Below are positions 17,319 through 28,333 of a DNA stretch of 64,000 nucleotides, in pieces. A program made the position numbers and the translations under genes. The first letter of the stretch is position 1, and each line of letters begins with the position of its first letter. The DNA comes from Ammoniphilus sp. YIM 78166 (GTDB taxonomy: Bacteria; Bacillota; Bacilli; Aneurinibacillales; RAOX-1). The DNA lies in the NCBI RefSeq assembly GCF_004522215.1, contig NZ_SDLR01000002.1, positions 1 through 64,000 on the forward strand, given 5' to 3'. A model generated the notes under the pieces. That model did no database searches. It worked only from the letters and a program-made list of their open reading frames with translations, and was not told where the DNA came from.

Positions 17319-17322
17319 AAAC

Positions 17323-17358
17323 ACGAAAGTTTCGTTAGATAACCTGACGAACATTCGT
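17323..17358. promoter_or_regulatory. PurR-box-like palindromes upstream of the purine permease
   Basis: ACGAAAGTTTCGT (17323-17335) and ACGAACATTCGT (17347-17358) are two CGAA/TTCG palindromes. They lie immediately upstream of the permease promoter and match the PurR box core. This suggests PurR control together with the pur operon. Confidence 0.5.
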
Positions 17359-17366
17359 ATCATTCA

Positions 17367-17395
17367 TTGACAGAATATAAGACTATTGCTAAACT
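17367..17395 (+). promoter_or_regulatory. promoter of the purine permease gene
   Basis: TTGACA (17367-17372) is followed after 17 bp by TAAACT (17390-17395). The -10 element lies inside the left arm of the adjacent terminator-like hairpin. Confidence 0.6.
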
Positions 17396-17424
17396 AATTT
17401 TCGTGTTTGGTAATAGTCTTTATA
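17379..17424 (+). terminator. readthrough terminator of guaA overlapping the permease promoter
   Basis: The arms 17379-17394 and 17405-17420 pair along 16 bp with two G-T pairs, and a T-rich tail follows. The left arm contains the -10 box, so only transcripts entering from guaA could form this hairpin. Confidence 0.6.
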
Positions 17425-17454
17425 TTTATCATTATTAGGGAGGATTTGCTGATT

Positions 17455-18864
17455 ATGGCAAATGAAAAAACACCGAACGTTCGTGAGGATTCTGGGCTCG
17501 GGAGGTACTTTGGGTTTATGGAGCATGGCACTAATTTTCGGACCGAAGTAATAGCCGGATTAACCACCTTTCTCGCTATGGCTTACATACTCGCTGTTAA
17601 TCCTTTTATGCTAAGCGGAGCAGATCTGCCGGCAGACTTAAGAGGCTTGTTCCCAGACCGAGATGCTGTGTTTGTAGCGACGGCTCTTGCAGCTGTAATT
17701 GGTACCTTGATCATGGGCGTTTACGCCAATTATCCGATTGCTCTAGCGCCAGGGATGGGACTGAATGCCTTTTTTACCTTTACTGTTGTTTTAACCATGG
17801 GGATTCCTTGGCAGCATGCCCTAGCGGGCGTGTTCGTTTCGGGTGTGATCTTCCTGGCCCTTACGTTTACGGGAGTAAGAGAAACCATTATTAACTCCAT
17901 ACCTGCTGGTCTAAAGTATGCGGCTTCTGCAGGGATAGGTTTATTCATCGCTTTTATTGGATTTAAGAATGCAGGGATTATTGTCGCTAATCCAGCCACC
18001 TTTGTAGCACTTGGTCCGCTTCACTATACAGAAGGTATGGAACCTGCCCAAATGGAAGCAGTAAGAAATACGCTTCTAGCGATCTTTGGATTAGTTATCA
18101 CGGTTGTGCTTATGACCAGAAAGATAACGGGGGCCATCTTCTATGGGATGGTCATCACAGCGGTTGCTGGAATGATCTTTGGCATTGTTCAGCCGCCTGC
18201 AGCGGTAGTTGCCCCGATTCCGAGTGTTGCACCAACGTTTGGAGCGATGTTTGCGCCATTGACAGACATGTCCATCATGCTGTCTCCCCAGATGCTGATT
18301 GTGATCTTTACGTTCCTTTTTGTAGACTTTTTTGATACGGCTGGAACATTAGTGGGAGTGGCAAGCCAAGCGGGTTTTATGAAGAATAACGAATTGCCCA
18401 GAGCCGGGCGTGCGCTAACAGCGGACTCGGTCGCTACGATCGCTGGAGCTGTATTGGGTACCTCTACCACCACTTCCTATGTGGAATCCTCTGCAGGGGT
18501 TGCCGCAGGAGGACGAACAGGCTTTGCCTCCGTTGTCACGGCGATTTTGTTTGCGGTAGCGCTATTCTTTTCTCCCTTGCTGGCCGTCATCACACCGGCT
18601 GTAACAGCACCAGCCTTAATCGTGGTAGGTATTCTCATGGCATCCAATCTAGCGCGAATAGAATGGGATAAAATTGAAGAGGCGGCACCAGCCTTCCTCA
18701 CCGTCATTCTTATGCCTTTAACTTTTAGTATCGCAACAGGGATTGCGCTAGGATTTATTCTTTATCCTTTAACGAAGATCGTGAAGGGCCAAGCGAAAGA
18801 GGTTCACCCTATCATGTACGCCTTGTTCTTCGTATTTTTAATTTATTTTGGTTGGTTGCATTAA
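17455..18864 (+). CDS. pbuG: purine (hypoxanthine/guanine) permease, AzgA/PbuG family
   Basis: A 469-residue membrane permease of the NCS2-like AzgA/PbuG group, importing hypoxanthine and/or guanine. Typical segments are FRTEVIAGLTTFLAMAYILAVNP near the N-terminus, ALAPGMGLNAFFTFTV, FVDFFDTAGTLVGVA, the TSTTTSYVESSAGVAAGGRTG region and a closing run of hydrophobic helices. The start at 17455 has GGGAGGA upstream; an upstream in-frame ATG at 17407 would lie in the terminator region. PurR-like boxes upstream and placement between guaA and purE support purine uptake. An adenine preference cannot be excluded. Confidence 0.88.
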   Translation: MANEKTPNVREDSGLGRYFGFMEHGTNFRTEVIAGLTTFLAMAYILAVNPFMLSGADLPADLRGLFPDRDAVFVATALAAVIGTLIMGVYANYPIALAPGMGLNAFFTFTVVLTMGIPWQHALAGVFVSGVIFLALTFTGVRETIINSIPAGLKYAASAGIGLFIAFIGFKNAGIIVANPATFVALGPLHYTEGMEPAQMEAVRNTLLAIFGLVITVVLMTRKITGAIFYGMVITAVAGMIFGIVQPPAAVVAPIPSVAPTFGAMFAPLTDMSIMLSPQMLIVIFTFLFVDFFDTAGTLVGVASQAGFMKNNELPRAGRALTADSVATIAGAVLGTSTTTSYVESSAGVAAGGRTGFASVVTAILFAVALFFSPLLAVITPAVTAPALIVVGILMASNLARIEWDKIEEAAPAFLTVILMPLTFSIATGIALGFILYPLTKIVKGQAKEVHPIMYALFFVFLIYFGWLH

Positions 18865-18881
18865 TATATGGAACAAAAAGG

Positions 18882-18907
18882 GCATCTTAAAAAGAGATGC
18901 TTTTTTT
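18882..18907 (+). terminator. terminator of the purine permease gene
   Basis: GCATCT (18882-18887) pairs with AGATGC (18895-18900), followed by seven T. Confidence 0.75.
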
Positions 18908-18924
18908 GTTTCTTACATAAGGGT

Positions 18925-18942
18925 AAAACACGAACATTAATA
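18925..18942. promoter_or_regulatory. PurR box upstream of the pur operon
   Basis: AAAACACGAACATTAATA closely matches the strong PurBox of the Bacillus pur operon as I remember it (core ACGAACATTA). The second, weaker box is not obvious downstream. It lies about 50 bp upstream of the predicted promoter. Confidence 0.65.
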
Positions 18943-18974
18943 CCCACCAAATCTAATAAAGTACGTCAATAAGG

Positions 18975-19003
18975 TTGTTTTCTTTCGGAATTTATGGTTT
19001 ACT
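18975..19003 (+). promoter_or_regulatory. probable promoter of the pur operon
   Basis: TTGTTT (18975-18980), a 17-bp spacer and TTTACT (18998-19003) are the best sigma-A-like elements before purE. Only about 30 nt would then separate the transcription start from the purE ATG, too short for a purine riboswitch. Confidence 0.35.
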
Positions 19004-19039
19004 AAAGATGAATTATTCGTGCGTAGGAGGATTCCATTA

Positions 19040-19525
19040 ATGAAAGTCCTTGTAGGTGTGATCATGGGCAGTACCTCAGACTGGGAAACCATGAAGGAAG
19101 CGTGTTCCATTTTGGATGAATTGCAAGTTCCTTATGAGAAGAAAGTAGTATCGGCTCATCGAACGCCTGATTATATGTTTGAGTATGCCACGACGGCAAA
19201 AGATAGAGGGATTGAAGTGATTATTGCAGGTGCCGGAGGAGCGGCTCATCTCCCAGGCATGGTAGCAGCCAAGACCGAATTGCCGGTTATCGGCGTGCCA
19301 GTTAAGTCTTCTACACTGAACGGATTGGATTCTTTGCTGTCCATCGTTCAGATGCCCGGCGGAGTTCCAGTAGCGACTGTGGCCATTGGGAAGGCTGGAG
19401 CGATCAATGCAGGTTTGTTAGCTGCTCAGATCCTAGGGATTAAATATCCTGAGATTCAAGAACGGTTCGTGGCAAGGCGCGAGAACACCCGCGTGAGTGT
19501 CATGGAGGGAGGAGAGCTCCTGTGA
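19040..19525 (+). CDS. purE: N5-carboxyaminoimidazole ribonucleotide mutase
   Basis: Class I PurE, which moves the carboxylate of N5-CAIR to give CAIR in IMP synthesis. The 161-residue product begins [18 protein letters not shown], with the phosphate-binding GSTSD. It continues with [14 protein letters not shown] (active-site His) and [12 protein letters not shown]. The ATG at 19040 follows TAGGAGG by 9 nt. It is the first gene of a twelve-gene operon, followed by purK with GTGA overlap. Confidence 0.96.
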   Translation: MKVLVGVIMGSTSDWETMKEACSILDELQVPYEKKVVSAHRTPDYMFEYATTAKDRGIEVIIAGAGGAAHLPGMVAAKTELPVIGVPVKSSTLNGLDSLLSIVQMPGGVPVATVAIGKAGAINAGLLAAQILGIKYPEIQERFVARRENTRVSVMEGGELL

Positions 19526-20667
19526 CTATGATTAAACCGGGTTCAACGATTGGCGTTTTAGGTGGAGGTCAGCTAGGGCGAATGATGGCTCTAGCCGGAC
19601 GGAACATGGGATACCGCTTTGTAACCCTAGACCCCACCCCAGACTCTCCATGTGGACAAGTGGCAGATCGTCAGATTATCGCTGCGTTTTCGGATCTGCA
19701 AGGAGCCAGTGAATTTGCTCGTTCTTGCGATGTAGTGACTTATGAATTCGAAAACGTGGATGCCCAAGTAGCTGCTGAGCTTGAAACCACCTCGTTTGTC
19801 CCGCAGGGAAGCGAGTTGTTAAAAATTACCCAAAACCGGATTAGAGAAAAAACGACGTTACATTCTTTTGGCATTCCTGTAGCTCCGTTTGAGGTGATCA
19901 CTTCCGAACAAGAGCTGCAGGAAGCTGTGGGGAAGTTGGGTCTTCCTTGCGTGATGAAAACTGCTACGGGCGGCTATGATGGCAAGGGACAATGGGTGAT
20001 TCGATTCATGGATCAGATCCCAGCTGCGTTTGCCGACTTGAACCGTACAGGGGCCGAGCTGATTGTGGAGCAGTTTATCTCGTTCCAGAAAGAGCTGTCG
20101 GTCATTGCTGCACGCAGTACCACGGGAGAAGTAAAGGCTTTTCCAGTAGCGGAAAATATTCATATCGACAACATTTTGCATCAAACCATTGTGCCGGCGA
20201 GAGTGTCCCAGGATCAAGCACAAAAAGCAGAGGAAATTGCCTTGCGGATTGCGAGTTCGTTGAACGTGGTGGGATTGATTGCAGTAGAGATGTTTCTAGC
20301 GGACGATGGACAGATTATCGTCAATGAGCTGGCGCCGAGGCCGCATAATTCCGGACACTTCACGATGGAGGCTTGTGTGACTTCGCAATTTGAGCAGCAT
20401 ATTAGAGCCATTTGCGGGTTACCGCTCGGAGAAGTGCAGATGCTATCCCCTGTCGTGATGGTGAATATCTTGGGAGAGCACGTGGAGCCTGTTTTAGAAC
20501 GAATTCAGCATTTGCCAACGACGGCGAAGCTTCACTTATACGGAAAGAAAGACAGCAAAATCAAAAGAAAGATGGGCCACATCAATTTCTTGGCTCCGAC
20601 GGTGGAAGAAGCCTTACAGCAAATCGATGAACTAGACATTTGGAATAAAACGGAGGTAACCCTATGA
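19522..20667 (+). CDS. purK: N5-carboxyaminoimidazole ribonucleotide synthase
   Basis: ATP-grasp enzyme forming N5-CAIR from AIR, ATP and bicarbonate. The 381-residue protein opens with [24 protein letters not shown]-grasp features include [35 protein letters not shown] and [18 protein letters not shown]. The GTG at 19522 overlaps the purE stop; an ATG two codons later (19528) is an equally possible start, with GGAGGAGAG upstream. Its stop overlaps the purB ATG (ATGA), so translation is coupled. Confidence 0.95.
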   Translation: MTMIKPGSTIGVLGGGQLGRMMALAGRNMGYRFVTLDPTPDSPCGQVADRQIIAAFSDLQGASEFARSCDVVTYEFENVDAQVAAELETTSFVPQGSELLKITQNRIREKTTLHSFGIPVAPFEVITSEQELQEAVGKLGLPCVMKTATGGYDGKGQWVIRFMDQIPAAFADLNRTGAELIVEQFISFQKELSVIAARSTTGEVKAFPVAENIHIDNILHQTIVPARVSQDQAQKAEEIALRIASSLNVVGLIAVEMFLADDGQIIVNELAPRPHNSGHFTMEACVTSQFEQHIRAICGLPLGEVQMLSPVVMVNILGEHVEPVLERIQHLPTTAKLHLYGKKDSKIKRKMGHINFLAPTVEEALQQIDELDIWNKTEVTL

Positions 20668-21959
20668 TTTCAAGATATAGCCGACCTGAGATGACCGCCA
20701 TTTGGACAGAGCAAAATAAGTTCCAAGCTTGGTTGGAAGTGGAGATTTTAGCTTGTGAAGCCTGGGCAGAGCTTGGACATATTCCCAAAGAAGATGTGAA
20801 AGTGATGCGGGAAAAGGCGAGCTTCGATATTGATCGCATCTACGAAATAGAAGAAGAAACCCGCCATGATGTCGTGGCCTTTACTCGTGCGGTTTCCGAG
20901 ACGCTAGGAGAAGAGAAGAAGTGGGTGCATTATGGACTAACCTCGACCGATGTCGTAGATACCGCCTTATCTTATTTACTTCGCCAAGCGAATGCGATCT
21001 TGAAGCGTGATCTGGAGAATTTTATTGACATTCTGACGGAAAAGGCCAAGGAACATCAACATACGGTCATGATGGGACGTACCCACGGGGTGCATGCAGA
21101 GCCCACTACTTTTGGTTTGAAGCTTGCTTTATGGCGTGAGGAGATGAAGCGCAACTTGGAGCGCTTTGAGAACGCAGCTGAGCGTGTGGCTTTCGGTAAG
21201 CTATCCGGTGCAGTAGGAACCTATGCGAATATCGATCCGTTCGTAGAAAGCTATGTGTGCGAGAAGCTAGGACTTCAAGCCGCACCGATTTCTACTCAAA
21301 CGCTTCAGCGTGATCGCCACGCGGAGTATATGGCTACCCTTGCTCTTATCGCTACTTCTATCGAGAAGTTTGCAACCGAAGTTCGCGGTCTGCAAAAAAG
21401 TGAGACAAGAGAAGTGGAGGAAGCCTTCGGAAAAGGACAAAAAGGATCTTCGGCCATGCCGCATAAGCGCAATCCGATCGGAAGCGAGAACATGACGGGA
21501 CTTGCTCGCGTGATTCGCGGATATATGGTTTCTTCTTATGAGAATGTACCGCTATGGCATGAACGTGATATCTCACATTCTTCTGTAGAGCGTGTGATTT
21601 TGCCGGATGCGACCATTCTATTGAACTATATGTTGAATCGTTTCGGGAATATCGTGAAAAACTTGACGGTTTTCCCTGATAACATGAAGCGCAACATGGA
21701 GCGGACCTTTGGATTAATCTATTCCCAGCGTGTGCTATTGAAGCTTATTGATAAAGGATTAAGCCGCGAAGAAGCGTACGATACGGTACAACCGAAAGCG
21801 ATGCAGGCGTGGGAAGAACAGCGCTCTTTCCGTCAAATCCTTGAGGAAGATCCGAAAGTTACGTCCATGTTGACCCAAGAGGAAATGGACGATTGCTTTA
21901 ACTATAACTGGCATTTGAAACATGTCGACACTATCTTTGAGCGTTTAGGTCTTTCTTAA
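20664..21959 (+). CDS. purB: adenylosuccinate lyase
   Basis: A fumarase-superfamily lyase acting twice in purine synthesis: on SAICAR to give AICAR and on adenylosuccinate to give AMP. The 431-residue protein has the superfamily signature [17 protein letters not shown] around residue 260-275. [20 protein letters not shown] carries one catalytic His, and [15 protein letters not shown] is also present. The ATG overlaps the purK stop. It is followed by purC after 28 bases with AATGGGGGTAAG before the next ATG. Confidence 0.97.
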   Translation: MISRYSRPEMTAIWTEQNKFQAWLEVEILACEAWAELGHIPKEDVKVMREKASFDIDRIYEIEEETRHDVVAFTRAVSETLGEEKKWVHYGLTSTDVVDTALSYLLRQANAILKRDLENFIDILTEKAKEHQHTVMMGRTHGVHAEPTTFGLKLALWREEMKRNLERFENAAERVAFGKLSGAVGTYANIDPFVESYVCEKLGLQAAPISTQTLQRDRHAEYMATLALIATSIEKFATEVRGLQKSETREVEEAFGKGQKGSSAMPHKRNPIGSENMTGLARVIRGYMVSSYENVPLWHERDISHSSVERVILPDATILLNYMLNRFGNIVKNLTVFPDNMKRNMERTFGLIYSQRVLLKLIDKGLSREEAYDTVQPKAMQAWEEQRSFRQILEEDPKVTSMLTQEEMDDCFNYNWHLKHVDTIFERLGLS

Positions 21960-21987
21960 AAAACGGGAAAAATGGGGGTAAGCTGCA

Positions 21988-22707
21988 ATGGAAAAGTTAG
22001 GGTTGCTTTATGAAGGGAAAGCCAAGAAAGTCTATAAAACCGACCAGCCCGGCTACTACTGGATTGAATATAAAGATGACGCTACTGCCTTTAATGGGGA
22101 AAAGAAAGCCCAAATTACAGGCAAGGGCGTTTTGAATAATGAAATCAGCTCCATTTTTCTTGAGATGCTAAAAGAAAAGGGCATTGAAAATCACTTTGTT
22201 AAAAAAGTGTCTTCCACCGAACAAATTGTACGTCAGGTTACCATCATCCCCATCGAAGTCGTTGTTCGTAATATTGCAGCAGGCTCCCTTGCAAAACGCT
22301 TAGGCATGGAAGAAGGAACGCCGCTGGCTCACCCGATCGTGGAGTTCTATTACAAGGATGATGCGCTGGGCGATCCGTTTATTAATGATCATCACGTATC
22401 CGTATTAAATCTAGCTACACAAGAGGAAGCAGACTTGCTTAAAAAAATAGGCCTTCAGGTCAACGAAGTCTTGAAGCCTTATATGGCCGAACGAAACATC
22501 TTATTAGTGGATTTCAAGCTTGAGTTTGGCAAGACCGAGGAGGGTCAGGTGATCCTAGCGGATGAGATTTCACCGGATACCTGCCGTTTCTGGGATGCCG
22601 ATACGAAAGAAAAGTTGGATAAAGACCGTTTCCGTCGAGACCTAGGAAGCGTAGAAGAAGCCTATCAAGAAATTTTAAAACGTCTAGGAGGAGAAGCTCA
22701 TGTTTAA
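21988..22707 (+). CDS. purC: SAICAR synthetase
   Basis: Ligates aspartate to CAIR with ATP to give SAICAR. The 239-residue length fits the bacterial single-domain enzyme. It begins [19 protein letters not shown], followed by [14 protein letters not shown], the [18 protein letters not shown] signature and LVDFKLEFG then [14 protein letters not shown]. Its 3' end overlaps the start of purS by 8 bases, with an AGGAGGAGAAG site inside the purC tail. Confidence 0.97.
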   Translation: MEKLGLLYEGKAKKVYKTDQPGYYWIEYKDDATAFNGEKKAQITGKGVLNNEISSIFLEMLKEKGIENHFVKKVSSTEQIVRQVTIIPIEVVVRNIAAGSLAKRLGMEEGTPLAHPIVEFYYKDDALGDPFINDHHVSVLNLATQEEADLLKKIGLQVNEVLKPYMAERNILLVDFKLEFGKTEEGQVILADEISPDTCRFWDADTKEKLDKDRFRRDLGSVEEAYQEILKRLGGEAHV

Positions 22708-22948
22708 AGCTACCGTTTATGTAACGTTAAGAGAAAGTGTACTAGACCCTCAGGGAGTGGCCGTTCAAGGCTCTCTTCATTCCCTTGGATTTGATGAAGT
22801 AGGCAACATTCGCATCGGTAAATACATGGAATTAGAAGTGAACTTGAAAGATAAAGCAGCAGCAGAAGAGCGTGTAAAGGAAATGTGCGAAAAGCTGTTG
22901 GCTAACACCGTCATTGAGGATTACCGCTACGAGCTACAGGAGGTCTAA
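22700..22948 (+). CDS. purS: phosphoribosylformylglycinamidine synthase, PurS subunit
   Basis: A small (82-residue) structural subunit of the three-part FGAM synthase (PurS, PurQ, PurL) of Gram-positive bacteria. It reads [22 protein letters not shown] and LEVNLKD, the ferredoxin-like fold typical of PurS. Thought to help pass ammonia from PurQ to PurL. It overlaps purC by 8 bases and ends 4 bases before purQ. Confidence 0.95.
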   Translation: MFKATVYVTLRESVLDPQGVAVQGSLHSLGFDEVGNIRIGKYMELEVNLKDKAAAEERVKEMCEKLLANTVIEDYRYELQEV

Positions 22949-22952
22949 ATCG

Positions 22953-23636
22953 ATGAACTTCGCCGTAATTGTATTCCCTGGTTCTAACTGTGACATCGAT
23001 ATGTATAAAGGGGTCGAAGATAGCTTAGGTCAACCGGTGGATTATGTTTGGTTTACAGAAACGGATCTTTCTAAATATGATGCGATCCTTATTCCAGGAG
23101 GCTTCTCCTATGGTGACTATCTTCGCCCAGGAGCGATGGCTAGCTTTGCTCCAGCCATGGAAGAAGTGAAGAAAGCTGCCGCTGCTGGCAAGCTGGTTCT
23201 TGGCGTGTGCAATGGGTTCCAGATCTTGACTGAGGCAGGACTTCTTCCCGGAGCGCTTCGCCGCAACCAAAGCTTGAAGTTCCAGTGTAAAATGGTCGAT
23301 CTTAAAGTAGAAAACAACCAGACTCCGTTTACGCTCGATTATGCGGAGGGAGAATGGATCAAGATACCGATCGCTCATGGCGATGGCAACTACTATTGTG
23401 ATGAAGAAACACTAAACGAGCTAGAGCAAAACAATCGCATTATCTTCCGTTACGAAGGGCACAACCCGAACGGTTCAATAAATGAAATTGCGGGAATTAT
23501 GAATGAAAACGGAAATGTCCTAGGCATGATGCCTCATCCTGAGCGAGCTGTCCATGAGTGGTTGGGCTCCGAAGACGGAAAGCGGATGTTTACTTCAATT
23601 CTTAAGTACTGGAGGGAGAAGAACGGTGCAGCATAG
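22953..23636 (+). CDS. purQ: phosphoribosylformylglycinamidine synthase, glutaminase subunit PurQ
   Basis: Class I glutamine amidotransferase supplying ammonia to PurL. The 227-residue protein, the same length as I recall for B. subtilis PurQ, begins [20 protein letters not shown]. The nucleophile Cys is in [20 protein letters not shown] (about residue 86). The His/Glu pair is in [14 protein letters not shown]. The start at 22953 has ACAGGAGG about 9 nt upstream; the longer in-frame ATG at 22914 lies inside purS. The 3' end overlaps purL by 11 bases. Confidence 0.96.
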   Translation: MNFAVIVFPGSNCDIDMYKGVEDSLGQPVDYVWFTETDLSKYDAILIPGGFSYGDYLRPGAMASFAPAMEEVKKAAAAGKLVLGVCNGFQILTEAGLLPGALRRNQSLKFQCKMVDLKVENNQTPFTLDYAEGEWIKIPIAHGDGNYYCDEETLNELEQNNRIIFRYEGHNPNGSINEIAGIMNENGNVLGMMPHPERAVHEWLGSEDGKRMFTSILKYWREKNGAA

Positions 23637-25857
23637 AGAGCCTACCCCTGAGCAGATCGAAGAGCAAAAAGTTTATCGTGAAATGGGATTAACGGAAGAA
23701 GAGTACCAAAAAGTGGTGGATATTTTAGGCCGCAAGCCAAATTATACAGAAACAGGGATCTTTAGTGTGATGTGGTCGGAGCACTGCAGCTACAAGAACT
23801 CAAAGCCGGTCCTACGCCGCTTCCCTACCAGTGGACCGCACGTTCTCCAAGGTCCTGGAGAAGGAGCGGGAATTGTCGACATCGGGGACAACCAAGCCGT
23901 TGTTTTCAAAATTGAAAGTCATAACCATCCATCTGCGATTGAGCCTTATCAAGGAGCTGCGACGGGTGTGGGCGGGATCATCCGCGATGTATTCTCCATG
24001 GGAGCAAGACCGATCGCCCTCTTAAACTCCCTTCGTTTTGGAGAATTGGATACACCAAGAACCAAGTACTTGTTTGAAAATGTGGTAGCAGGGATCGCCG
24101 GGTATGGAAACTGTATCGGAATTCCTACCGTTGCCGGCGAAATCTACTTTGACCCAAGCTATGAAGGAAATCCTTTAGTCAATGCGATGTGCGTGGGCTT
24201 AATTAACCATGATCAAATTCAAAAAGGGGTAGCCAAAGGAATCGGCAATCCAGTCATTTATGTAGGAGCTTCCACGGGACGAGATGGGATCCATGGCGCC
24301 ACTTTTGCTTCTGAAGAATTAAGCGAAGGATCCGAAGCGAAGCGCCCTGCGGTTCAGGTGGGAGATCCGTTCATGGAGAAGCTTCTCCTAGAAGCTACTC
24401 TTGAATTAATTGATTCCGGTCTGGTTGTAGGGATCCAGGACATGGGTGCGGCTGGTCTTACCAGCTCCAGTTCGGAAATGGCGAGTAAAGCAGGAAACGG
24501 CATCGAGTTGAACCTAGACCTCGTACCTCAGCGTGAAAAAGGAATGACCGCTTACGAAATGATGCTTTCTGAGTCTCAAGAGCGGATGCTCGTTGTAGCA
24601 AAGCAAGGGACAGAAGAAGATGTCTACAAGATTTTTGAAAAGTGGGGTCTTCATGCGGTGGTGATTGGCCGTGTTACGGATGACAATCGACTGCGCATCC
24701 TTCACCAAGGAGAAGTGTTTGCAGATATTCCAGTAGACAAGCTGGCAGAAGATGCCCCTGTGTATCATAAGCCTTCTAAGGTTCCGGCTTACTATGAAAA
24801 CTATGCCACCTTAGATACCACTCAATTGGATGAGCCGAAGGATTACAACGAAACCCTTCAAAAGCTCCTGTCTGCTCCTACGGTTGCAAGTAAAGAGTGG
24901 GTATACAATCAATATGACTATATGGTTCGTACGAATACGGCCGTACACCCAGGTTCTGATGCTGCGGTTGTAGCCATTCGAGGAACGCGTAAGGCCTTAG
25001 CGATGTCGGTAGACTGTAATGGACGCTACGTTTACCTAGACCCATATCATGGGGGAGCTATTGCGGTAGCAGAGGCGGCTCGTAACGTGGTCTGCTCTGG
25101 AGCGAAGCCTCTAGCCATTACCGATAACTTGAACTACGGAAGTCCAGAGAAGCCTGAGATCTTCTGGCAATTAGAGCAATCGGCAGATGGAATCAGCGAA
25201 GCATGCCGAGTTTTGAATGCTCCGGTTATTGGCGGTAACGTAAGTTTATATAACGAGACGAATGGGGTAGCCATCTATCCAACGCCAACCATCGGTATGG
25301 TTGGGTTGATTGAAGATATGGACCACATCACCACTCAATCCTTCAAGGATGAAGGGGACGTAATTCTTCTACTAGGTGAAACCAAGGCGGAGATTGGTGG
25401 ATCCGAGTACCAGAAGCTTCAATTGGGTCGAATTGAGGGACGTCCTCCACAAATTGATTTAGAGCTGGAGTCCCGTGTTCAAGCCGTTACGCTCGAAGCC
25501 ATCAAACAAGGCTTCGTCAAGTCTGCTCACGACTTAGCAGAAGGCGGTTTGGCCGTAGCGGTAGCAGAGAGCTGCATCAGCGGAACTGTAGGAGCTGAAG
25601 TGAACCTGGATGTGAATCTTCGTCCAGACTTAGCCCTCTTTAGCGAAACACAATCTCGAATTCTCTTGTCCGCGACAAGTGAAAAGGCAGAAGAAATTAT
25701 TAAGCTGGCTGAGGCGAAAGGTGTGGCGATATCCAAGCTAGGTAAAGTCACAGGTGACCAACTCATCATAAGCGTCAATGGCCAGAATGTTATCGAACAG
25801 CCATTGTCCACAGCCAAAGCAGCTTGGAAGGATGCGATTGCATGTTTGATGACGTAA
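23626..25857 (+). CDS. purL: phosphoribosylformylglycinamidine synthase, PurL subunit
   Basis: The ATP-dependent synthetase subunit of FGAM synthase, 743 residues, the size of small-type PurL. It begins with GTG at 23626 ([20 protein letters not shown]), 9 nt after GGAGGGA. Motifs include [60 protein letters not shown] and [10 protein letters not shown]. An in-frame ATG at 23554 is deep inside purQ and was rejected. Its last 16 bases overlap purF. Confidence 0.96.
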   Translation: MQHREPTPEQIEEQKVYREMGLTEEEYQKVVDILGRKPNYTETGIFSVMWSEHCSYKNSKPVLRRFPTSGPHVLQGPGEGAGIVDIGDNQAVVFKIESHNHPSAIEPYQGAATGVGGIIRDVFSMGARPIALLNSLRFGELDTPRTKYLFENVVAGIAGYGNCIGIPTVAGEIYFDPSYEGNPLVNAMCVGLINHDQIQKGVAKGIGNPVIYVGASTGRDGIHGATFASEELSEGSEAKRPAVQVGDPFMEKLLLEATLELIDSGLVVGIQDMGAAGLTSSSSEMASKAGNGIELNLDLVPQREKGMTAYEMMLSESQERMLVVAKQGTEEDVYKIFEKWGLHAVVIGRVTDDNRLRILHQGEVFADIPVDKLAEDAPVYHKPSKVPAYYENYATLDTTQLDEPKDYNETLQKLLSAPTVASKEWVYNQYDYMVRTNTAVHPGSDAAVVAIRGTRKALAMSVDCNGRYVYLDPYHGGAIAVAEAARNVVCSGAKPLAITDNLNYGSPEKPEIFWQLEQSADGISEACRVLNAPVIGGNVSLYNETNGVAIYPTPTIGMVGLIEDMDHITTQSFKDEGDVILLLGETKAEIGGSEYQKLQLGRIEGRPPQIDLELESRVQAVTLEAIKQGFVKSAHDLAEGGLAVAVAESCISGTVGAEVNLDVNLRPDLALFSETQSRILLSATSEKAEEIIKLAEAKGVAISKLGKVTGDQLIISVNGQNVIEQPLSTAKAAWKDAIACLMT

Positions 25858-27272
25858 TTTGGGATAAGTTAAATGAAGAGTGTGGAGTGTTCGGGGTGTT
25901 TGGTCATCCCGATGCTCCTCAGCTTACGTATTACGGAATTCATGCTCTTCAACATCGCGGTCAAGAATCCGCAGGGATCAGTGCTTCGAACGGAGAGAAG
26001 TTCTCTTATCACCGGGGAATGGGCTTAGTCACCGAAGCGTTTGGCAACAAGGAATTAGAGCAGATCAAAGGTCATTTGGCCATCGGTCATGTTCGCTATA
26101 CAACGGCAGGCGAAAGCAAGATTGAAAATGCCCAGCCTTTAATTTTCAAATATAGTCAAGGCAATCTAGCTCTTGCTCATAATGGAAACCTGGTCAATGC
26201 GAAGCAAGTGAAGCACCAACTCGAGCGACAGGGTTCTATCTTCCAAACCACTAGTGATACGGAAGTGGTTGCCCATTTGATTGCTCGCTCGGGCTATGAC
26301 CGGATCGAGGATGCCGTTCGGGAGTCTCTTCGTATGATTAAGGGGGCATATGCTCTTCTTATCATGACAGAAACCAAGTTGATTGTAGCTCTGGATCCCA
26401 ATGGGTTGCGTCCTTTATCTCTAGGTACCATTGGTGAGGGGTACGTGGTATCATCTGAAACCTGTGCCTTTGACGTGATTGGTGCAGATTATCTCCGTGA
26501 AGTGGAACCGGGTGAGATGATTATCATCGATAAGGATGGAATGCGTTCCGAACGTATCTCCGGAAATACCCAACGTTCCATCTGTTCATTTGAATATATC
26601 TATTTTGCTAGACCAGACAGTGATATCGATGGCATTAATGTGCACCAAGCGCGCAAGCAGCTTGGCAGACAATTAGCAAAAGAAGCCTCTATAGAAGCAG
26701 ATGTCGTCACAGGGGTTCCTGATTCCAGTATTTCAGCTGCTATCGGCTATGCGGAAGCAACCGGAATTCCTTACGAGCTAGGATTAATTAAAAACCGCTA
26801 TGTTGGTCGTACCTTTATTGCCCCAAGCCAAGAGCTACGGGCCCAAGGGGTTCGAATGAAGCTCAGTGCGGTGCGCAAAGTAGTCGAAGGAAAGCGCGTG
26901 GTCATGATCGATGATTCGATTGTTCGCGGAACCACAAGTGGACGTATCGTTCGTATGCTTCGTGAAGCAGGAGCAACCGAGGTCCATGTGCGAATCAGTT
27001 CCCCTCCGGTTATGAATCCTTGCTTCTATGGCATTGATACCTCTACGCGTGAAGAGCTGATTGCGGCCAAGAAGAGCATTGAACAGATGCGTGAGTTTAT
27101 AGGGGCAGACAGCTTATCGTTTCTTTCCGTTGATGGCTTGATGGAAGGTGTAGGGAGAGGAAAAGAACATCCCAATCGAGGTCATTGTTTAGCATGCTTT
27201 ACAGGACAGTATCCTACTGAGATCTATGAGGATGAGCAGGCAGAGACCCACTGTGCGAGCTTAAGCAATTGA
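25842..27272 (+). CDS. purF: amidophosphoribosyltransferase
   Basis: First committed step of purine synthesis: PRPP and glutamine to phosphoribosylamine. The 476-residue Bacillus-type enzyme starts [21 protein letters not shown] short propeptide would be removed to expose Cys14 as the N-terminal nucleophile. The PRPP loop is [20 protein letters not shown]. Cys residues in NPCFYGID and HCLACFTG fit the Fe-S cluster ligands known in B. subtilis PurF. The start at 25842 has AAGGATG upstream; an upstream in-frame ATG at 25824 is less well placed. It is 21 bases ahead of purM. Confidence 0.96.
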   Translation: MFDDVIWDKLNEECGVFGVFGHPDAPQLTYYGIHALQHRGQESAGISASNGEKFSYHRGMGLVTEAFGNKELEQIKGHLAIGHVRYTTAGESKIENAQPLIFKYSQGNLALAHNGNLVNAKQVKHQLERQGSIFQTTSDTEVVAHLIARSGYDRIEDAVRESLRMIKGAYALLIMTETKLIVALDPNGLRPLSLGTIGEGYVVSSETCAFDVIGADYLREVEPGEMIIIDKDGMRSERISGNTQRSICSFEYIYFARPDSDIDGINVHQARKQLGRQLAKEASIEADVVTGVPDSSISAAIGYAEATGIPYELGLIKNRYVGRTFIAPSQELRAQGVRMKLSAVRKVVEGKRVVMIDDSIVRGTTSGRIVRMLREAGATEVHVRISSPPVMNPCFYGIDTSTREELIAAKKSIEQMREFIGADSLSFLSVDGLMEGVGRGKEHPNRGHCLACFTGQYPTEIYEDEQAETHCASLSN

Positions 27273-27293
27273 CGCTAATAAGGAGGAACGGAC

Positions 27294-28331
27294 ATGAGTG
27301 ACGCCTATCGCAAGGCTGGCGTGGATATAGATGCAGGAAACGAAGCAGTGGAACGAATGAAAAAGCATGTCAAAAAAACCTTCCGACCTGAGGTGCTAAC
27401 AGGGTTAGGCGGATTTGGCGCGCTGTTTCAGCCGGATATGAAAAAGTATGAGGAACCTATCTTAGTTTCCGGGACGGATGGGGTAGGAACGAAGCTAAAG
27501 ATTGCCTTCGCTATGGATAAGCACGACACGATTGGGATCGATGCGGTTGCCATGTGTGTGAATGATGTTGTGGTGCAAGGGGCAGAGCCTTTATTTTTTC
27601 TCGATTACCTCGCTTGTGGAAAAGTGCTTCCAGAGAAAATCGAAGCGATTGTTAAAGGAATTGCGGACGGTTGCGAAATGTCAGGCTGTGCTCTTATTGG
27701 CGGAGAAACCGCTGAGATGCCAGGCATGTATGCCGATGGGGAATACGATATTGCCGGTTTTACCGTTGGGATCGTAGATCGCAAAAAGCTGATTGACGGC
27801 TCATCCATCTCACCGGGTGATGTGGTTTTAGGTCTTGCTTCTAGTGGTGTTCACAGTAATGGATTTTCGCTTGTACGCAAGGTGCTTCTTGAGGATGCTG
27901 GCTTAACCCTCGACACGCAAGTGGAGGAATTAGGAACAACGCTGGGGGATAGTCTCCTCACGCCTACACGAATTTATGTCAAGCCTCTTCTTGAAGTGAT
28001 GAACGAGTTCCAAATCAAAGGGATGGTTCACGTAACAGGCGGTGGATTCTACGACAATATTCCAAGAGTATTGCCGCAAGGGGTTCAGGTCGATGTGGAA
28101 AAAGGAACATGGCCCGTATTGCCGATCTTTAACTTGATTCAAGAAAAAGGCGGCATTACCGACTATGATATGTACCGAACTTTTAATATGGGGATTGGTA
28201 TGATCCTCGTAGTTTCTGCAGAAGACAGCGCTGCGGTTGTAGATAAATTAGCTTCTCTTGGCGAGAAGGCTTATCGCATCGGAACCGTTGCCGAAGGAAA
28301 TGAAGAGGTACGTCTCGTCGGAGGAAATTAG
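27294..28331 (+). CDS. purM: phosphoribosylformylglycinamidine cyclo-ligase
   Basis: AIR synthetase, which closes the imidazole ring using ATP. The 345-residue protein has the PurM/PurL superfamily motifs [35 protein letters not shown] and [33 protein letters not shown] and [17 protein letters not shown] follow. AAGGAGGAACGG precedes the ATG. purN begins two bases after its stop codon. Confidence 0.97.
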   Translation: MSDAYRKAGVDIDAGNEAVERMKKHVKKTFRPEVLTGLGGFGALFQPDMKKYEEPILVSGTDGVGTKLKIAFAMDKHDTIGIDAVAMCVNDVVVQGAEPLFFLDYLACGKVLPEKIEAIVKGIADGCEMSGCALIGGETAEMPGMYADGEYDIAGFTVGIVDRKKLIDGSSISPGDVVLGLASSGVHSNGFSLVRKVLLEDAGLTLDTQVEELGTTLGDSLLTPTRIYVKPLLEVMNEFQIKGMVHVTGGGFYDNIPRVLPQGVQVDVEKGTWPVLPIFNLIQEKGGITDYDMYRTFNMGIGMILVVSAEDSAAVVDKLASLGEKAYRIGTVAEGNEEVRLVGGN

Positions 28332-28333
28332 CA

